Source: Deltaproteobacteria bacterium (lineage in GTDB: Bacteria; Desulfobacterota; Binatia; UBA12015). Taken from it: a stretch of DNA of 7,998 nucleotides. The stretch spans positions 1 through 7,998 of the forward strand of contig DLYX01000563.1 of assembly GCA_003447545.1 (NCBI GenBank), given 5' to 3'. The notes beneath the pieces were generated by a model. That model saw only the letters and a program-made list of their open reading frames with translations, had not been told where the DNA came from and did not search any database. Below, piece by piece: positions 5,505 to 7,998 of the stretch. The number at the start of each line of letters is the position of its first letter. The first letter of the stretch is position 1. The position numbers and the translations under genes were made by a program.

Positions 5505-7639
5505 TTGACGTTCTCTCTCAGTTCAAAAATCCGATCTTCCGCGCCTTCAATGCGCGGGATGATGGCGTCGACCTCGATCGGGAACCAGCGTGGTTTGCCG
5601 GGTCGGTGGTCTTTGCTGCTGGCCGTCATCTGGCGGTTGCCATAGAGGAATGCCCAGTTGGTCGGCCGCCAGTGGCGCCGCCAGAGGAAATTCTTTTGCC
5701 CGATTTGTTCGCGGATAGCATCCCAACCGGTCGACAATACCGGTGCGGGTTCGCCGGTGAGTTGCTCGCTGACCAGCGAGGCCCAACGCTCGTGACCGAT
5801 CGGGGTGAGTTGCAAACCGTCGATGGTCATCCCGCCCGTATCGAACCTGCTCAGGTCCACCGCGATCCAACCGCGGCGCTTCGCGAGCTCCACGATCGCT
5901 TGCGCGTAGGCTTTTATGGAGTCGTTGTGCGCCGTCAGATCTGGCAGGTGCGGGTTTCCCTCAGCGCGGGCGAAAGGGAACGGCGTGACCAGAACGATCT
6001 TGTCGGTGCGCGACCGAACTTCTTCGTCGAGCAACTTTTCGTAGGCGCTGATGAACTCAGGCATCCGCGCCACACCGTCCATCGCTTCGACTTGCCCGAA
6101 AGCAGCCACCGCTAACGTGGCGCCAATCCGATCGAGCATCTCGGCGTGGGTGCCGAAATTGCGCGGACGCTGCTGGCGATAGACCGTGTCAGCTTGCCAA
6201 GACATGTCGCGGAAGTAGACGCTCCGTTCGCCAGCCGCAAGAGTGAGATACGTTTCCAGAGCGCCCGACTCGATCTGCTTAACCATCACCGATCCGCCGA
6301 GGAAGGCGAGAACATCTCCTTCTTCCAAAGCGAAACCATCGGTAAATCTCGCGACTTGGGTAGCGGTGGGGATCGCGCTCTCCACGACACCATTGAGGAC
6401 GGCCAATGACGCGCCGGGGGCGAAGCGCCACTGGTTAGCCAGCGGGATACTTTCTTCTCCCACGCGCAGCGAAAGTTCATCCGGCTTGCCGGCGATACCG
6501 CCCAGCCAGCCGTGATCCATTACCCGCACCGCGATGGTATTCTCGCCCGCGCGCAAGACGCCGGAGGGGATCGGGTAGTTTCGCACGGTGAAGTGAGCGC
6601 CGGGAACTTCATATCCGCCGACGCGTCTGCCATTCACCCAACTCACGTCCATGTCGTCGATCTGTCCGAGATGGACAGACGCATTCGCCCCGGCCTGCGC
6701 GGCACTGAGTTCGACCGTCTTGCGGAACCAAACCACGCCATCGTAATCGGGCAGCCCCGCATTCTCGAAATGCCCGGGAAGCTTTATCGTCCTCCACGCC
6801 TTGTCGTCGAAGTCCGGCTTCGCCCAAGCATCGCCCTTCGATCCCGGGTCAGCCGCCGCAATCCGTTTCGACCAGTTGATACCGGCTCCAGTCGCCGGTG
6901 CCGCTTCGCCGCGGGCTTTGATCCGGGGCTTTTTCGTAGGCTCTATGGCCGGTTGTCCGACCACCACCAGCTTCGCGTCCAATTCGGCTTCCCCCAAGCC
7001 GGCCAGTTGCACCGGTGGATCGTGGGTTAGCGTCGGCCTCCGGTAGCGCACTGTCTGTGGTGGCCCGCCGTGGATCTGTAGCGCGATATACCCGGTGCTC
7101 TCGCCTTTGGGATCGCGCACTGCGACGCAGAGCGTACCATTGATCGCAGTCCAGATGCGCTCACCGACCGCCAGGATTTCGTAGCGGTTCCACTCGCCCG
7201 GCTTCACCGCTTTGGCGGCCCGGTCGTTCCAGTCTAGCTTCCCGCGCCCGTGCTCGTGGTAAAGTTTCCCCCAGAACCCGGCGCCCACATCGGCCTGGTA
7301 GCCTATTGCCTGGCCGCGGGCGTCCCCCTTCTTCGAACGGAACTGGATCCCCGCGTTGCGGTCGTCCGGAGTCAGCTTCACATCGACCGTAAAATGGAAA
7401 TCCTCCACTGCTACCGTCGACCAGATGAACTCATTCCTCGCCACCGGCTTGTCGAAATTACCGACGATGGCACCGTCTATCACCGACCAGAACCCCTCGT
7501 TGCCGGACCAGCCGGTCAGGTCGACCCCGTTGAAAAATGAGTCTACCGCGAGGGGCTTCTTGCCGTCAGCGTTCGACGGCGACCCGAAAGTCGAAAATAG
7601 AACCGCCGTTAGAGTAGTGGTGATGGTTTTCTTATTCAC
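5501..7639 (-). CDS. Secreted DUF1080 / galactose-binding-like / SGNH-hydrolase-like multidomain protein
   Basis: The product has 712 residues from GTG 7639. An upstream in-frame TGA near 7670 and the lack of other starts between support this choice; no good ribosome site is visible. A signal peptide (MNKKTITTTLTAVLFSTFGS, cut near 24) leads into a complete DUF1080 domain (~34-205: SFFNGVDLTGWSGN, KLTPDDRNAGIQFRSK, KLYHEHGRGKLDW, GYIALQIHGGPP). This family includes 3-keto-glycoside hydrolases. Residues ~265-400 resemble the jelly-roll galactose-binding domain of sialate O-acetylesterases (FDDKAWRTIKLPG, GVVWFRKTVEL, LGQIDDMDVSWVNGRRVG, GENTIAVRVMD). Residues ~435-625 follow the SGNH/GDSL fold, but most catalytic residues differ: GGS at 448-450 keeps a Ser, block II Gly is Ser480, block III Asn is Val517, and the DxxH His is Gln610. 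The tail (~635-710, WDAIREQIGQKN, RRHWRPTNWAFLYG) is the linker usually found between SGNH and propeller domains in fused PVC haem proteins. The ATGA overlap ties it to the propeller gene. A binding or scaffold role for the SGNH part is inferred. Confidence 0.92.
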   Translation of the reverse strand: MNKKTITTTLTAVLFSTFGSPSNADGKKPLAVDSFFNGVDLTGWSGNEGFWSVIDGAIVGNFDKPVARNEFIWSTVAVEDFHFTVDVKLTPDDRNAGIQFRSKKGDARGQAIGYQADVGAGFWGKLYHEHGRGKLDWNDRAAKAVKPGEWNRYEILAVGERIWTAINGTLCVAVRDPKGESTGYIALQIHGGPPQTVRYRRPTLTHDPPVQLAGLGEAELDAKLVVVGQPAIEPTKKPRIKARGEAAPATGAGINWSKRIAAADPGSKGDAWAKPDFDDKAWRTIKLPGHFENAGLPDYDGVVWFRKTVELSAAQAGANASVHLGQIDDMDVSWVNGRRVGGYEVPGAHFTVRNYPIPSGVLRAGENTIAVRVMDHGWLGGIAGKPDELSLRVGEESIPLANQWRFAPGASLAVLNGVVESAIPTATQVARFTDGFALEEGDVLAFLGGSVMVKQIESGALETYLTLAAGERSVYFRDMSWQADTVYRQQRPRNFGTHAEMLDRIGATLAVAAFGQVEAMDGVARMPEFISAYEKLLDEEVRSRTDKIVLVTPFPFARAEGNPHLPDLTAHNDSIKAYAQAIVELAKRRGWIAVDLSRFDTGGMTIDGLQLTPIGHERWASLVSEQLTGEPAPVLSTGWDAIREQIGQKNFLWRRHWRPTNWAFLYGNRQMTASSKDHRPGKPRWFPIEVDAIIPRIEGAEDRIFELRENVK

Positions 7640-7855
7640 GGGTTCTTGAGAAACTACCTGCTTTGCAGATGGTCATGTTTACGAGGGACTTGCCATGGTG
7701 GCTGGAGGCGGAATTAAAAACAGGCGTGGGATCGTCGTTTGAAGGGGCCGATGGAGATGGGGAAAACGCAGCCCTTATGGGTGGCTCCTATGGAGCCATT
7801 CCAAAGCCGATCATCTCCGGAGGTAGTGGTTTGCTATTCCAACTTGTTTGTCAGA
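7640..7855. other. Noncoding region between the PEP-CTERM gene and the DUF1080-SGNH operon
   Basis: These 216 bases hold no convincing gene. Because both flanking genes are on the minus strand, the region should contain the 3' end of the PEP-CTERM transcript and the promoter of the DUF1080-SGNH operon. I see one perfect hairpin at 7782-7798 and no clear sigma-70 box pair. A 70-codon plus-strand open frame crosses it and runs into the PEP-CTERM stop region; it has no recognisable features. Confidence 0.6.
7782..7798. repeat. Perfect inverted repeat, possible weak terminator
   Basis: TGGCTCC, a three-base loop, then GGAGCCA form a 7-bp perfect stem, about 58 bases downstream of the PEP-CTERM stop on the minus strand. 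A short T-run (GCGTTTTCC on the minus strand) appears only about 16 bases after the stem, so it is not a canonical intrinsic terminator. It could be a terminator, an mRNA end-stabilising hairpin or a protein-binding dyad. Confidence 0.4.
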
Positions 7856-7998
7856 CTACGAACGACGCCGATTGAAGCCCAATCCGACGAGACCCAAAGC
7901 AGCCAACACAAAGGTGGACGGTTCAGGGATCGCCCGGAGCTGCAAGGCATTGAAGTGGCCAGGGAAGTTGGGAATGACTTCTATGTAGAGCCCCTGGG
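7856..7998 (-). CDS. PEP-CTERM sorting domain-containing protein, C-terminal fragment
   Basis: The last 46 codons of a protein that begins beyond the right edge are visible. It ends with a complete PEP-CTERM sorting signal: AIPEPST, a hydrophobic stretch FVLAALGLVGLGF, and a basic end NRRRS before the stop. In bacteria with exosortase, such signals direct export, membrane anchoring and processing at the cell surface, often for proteins of the extracellular matrix. The residues just before the signal (HFNALQLRAIPEP) resemble the last beta-strand of the lectin-like or discoidin-like domains that commonly precede PEP-CTERM. The main domain cannot be named from this fragment. The gene is on the same strand as the DUF1080-SGNH operon, 216 bases upstream, so it may be a separate transcript. 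Confidence 0.9.
   Translation of the reverse strand, partial: QGLYIEVIPNFPGHFNALQLRAIPEPSTFVLAALGLVGLGFNRRRS
7913..7930 (-). other. PEP-CTERM motif (IPEPST)
   Basis: These six codons carry the conserved Pro-Glu-Pro that exosortase recognises, 19 residues from the stop and followed at once by the transmembrane stretch and a triple-Arg end. The spacing is typical of the family. Confidence 0.88.

Noticed and set aside
5240..6115. Plus-strand open frame of 291 codons crossing the junction of the two operon genes
   Set aside because: It spans two recognised antisense genes and has an Arg/Pro-rich N-terminus with no recognisable domain.
7663..7875. Possible small plus-strand gene of 70 codons in the intergenic region
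   Set aside because: It has no ribosome site or recognisable feature and overlaps the end of the PEP-CTERM gene, so coding use is unsupported.

Overview
The window looks like accessory metabolic DNA from a PVC-superphylum bacterium (Planctomycetota or Verrucomicrobiota). The evidence is the family content: a PSD1-type (DUF1549) protein with planctomycete-style haem motifs, a PVC-type propeller/HEAT/CxxCH haem protein, DUF1080 (3-keto-disaccharide hydrolase family) domains, a PAS-AraC regulator of a kind common in these phyla, and a PEP-CTERM surface protein. Verrucomicrobiota is my preferred guess, but family content alone does not settle the phylum.

Layout. (1) Positions 1-1280, minus strand: the N-terminal part of a PSD1 protein that runs off the left edge, with two CxxCH motifs. 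(2) Positions 1282-1560, minus strand, one base upstream of it: a DUF1080 gene reduced to its signal peptide and first ~50 domain residues. (3) Positions 1561-1722: an AT-rich divergent intergenic region. (4) Positions 1723-2487, plus strand: the PAS-AraC regulator, the only plus-strand gene. (5) Positions 2526-7639, minus strand: a two-gene unit. The first gene (7639 to 5501) encodes a secreted DUF1080 / galactose-binding-like / SGNH-fold protein. It overlaps by ATGA the second gene (5504 to 2526), a secreted beta-propeller / HEAT / cytochrome protein. (6) Positions 7640-7855: noncoding, with one perfect hairpin. (7) Positions 7856-7998, minus strand: the C-terminus of a PEP-CTERM protein that runs off the right edge.

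How the genes may work together (inference). All minus-strand products carry secretion or surface-sorting signals, and two carry covalent haem-binding motifs. DUF1080 proteins are linked to cleavage of 3-keto-glycosides, which form when a dehydrogenase oxidises a sugar ring. A secreted propeller protein with a cytochrome tail, translationally coupled to a DUF1080 protein, fits an oxidise-then-cleave scheme for glycans outside the cytoplasm. The PAS-AraC regulator between the two units is the natural candidate to control them.

The most noteworthy points are the loss of most catalytic SGNH residues in the 712-residue protein, the splitting of what is often one long SGNH-propeller-haem polypeptide into two coupled secreted proteins, and the decayed DUF1080 paralogue next to the PSD1 gene. 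I found no CRISPR array, tRNA, rRNA, insertion sequence or phage gene. I see no wholly unknown system; the novelty lies in the domain arrangement and degeneration of known PVC families.
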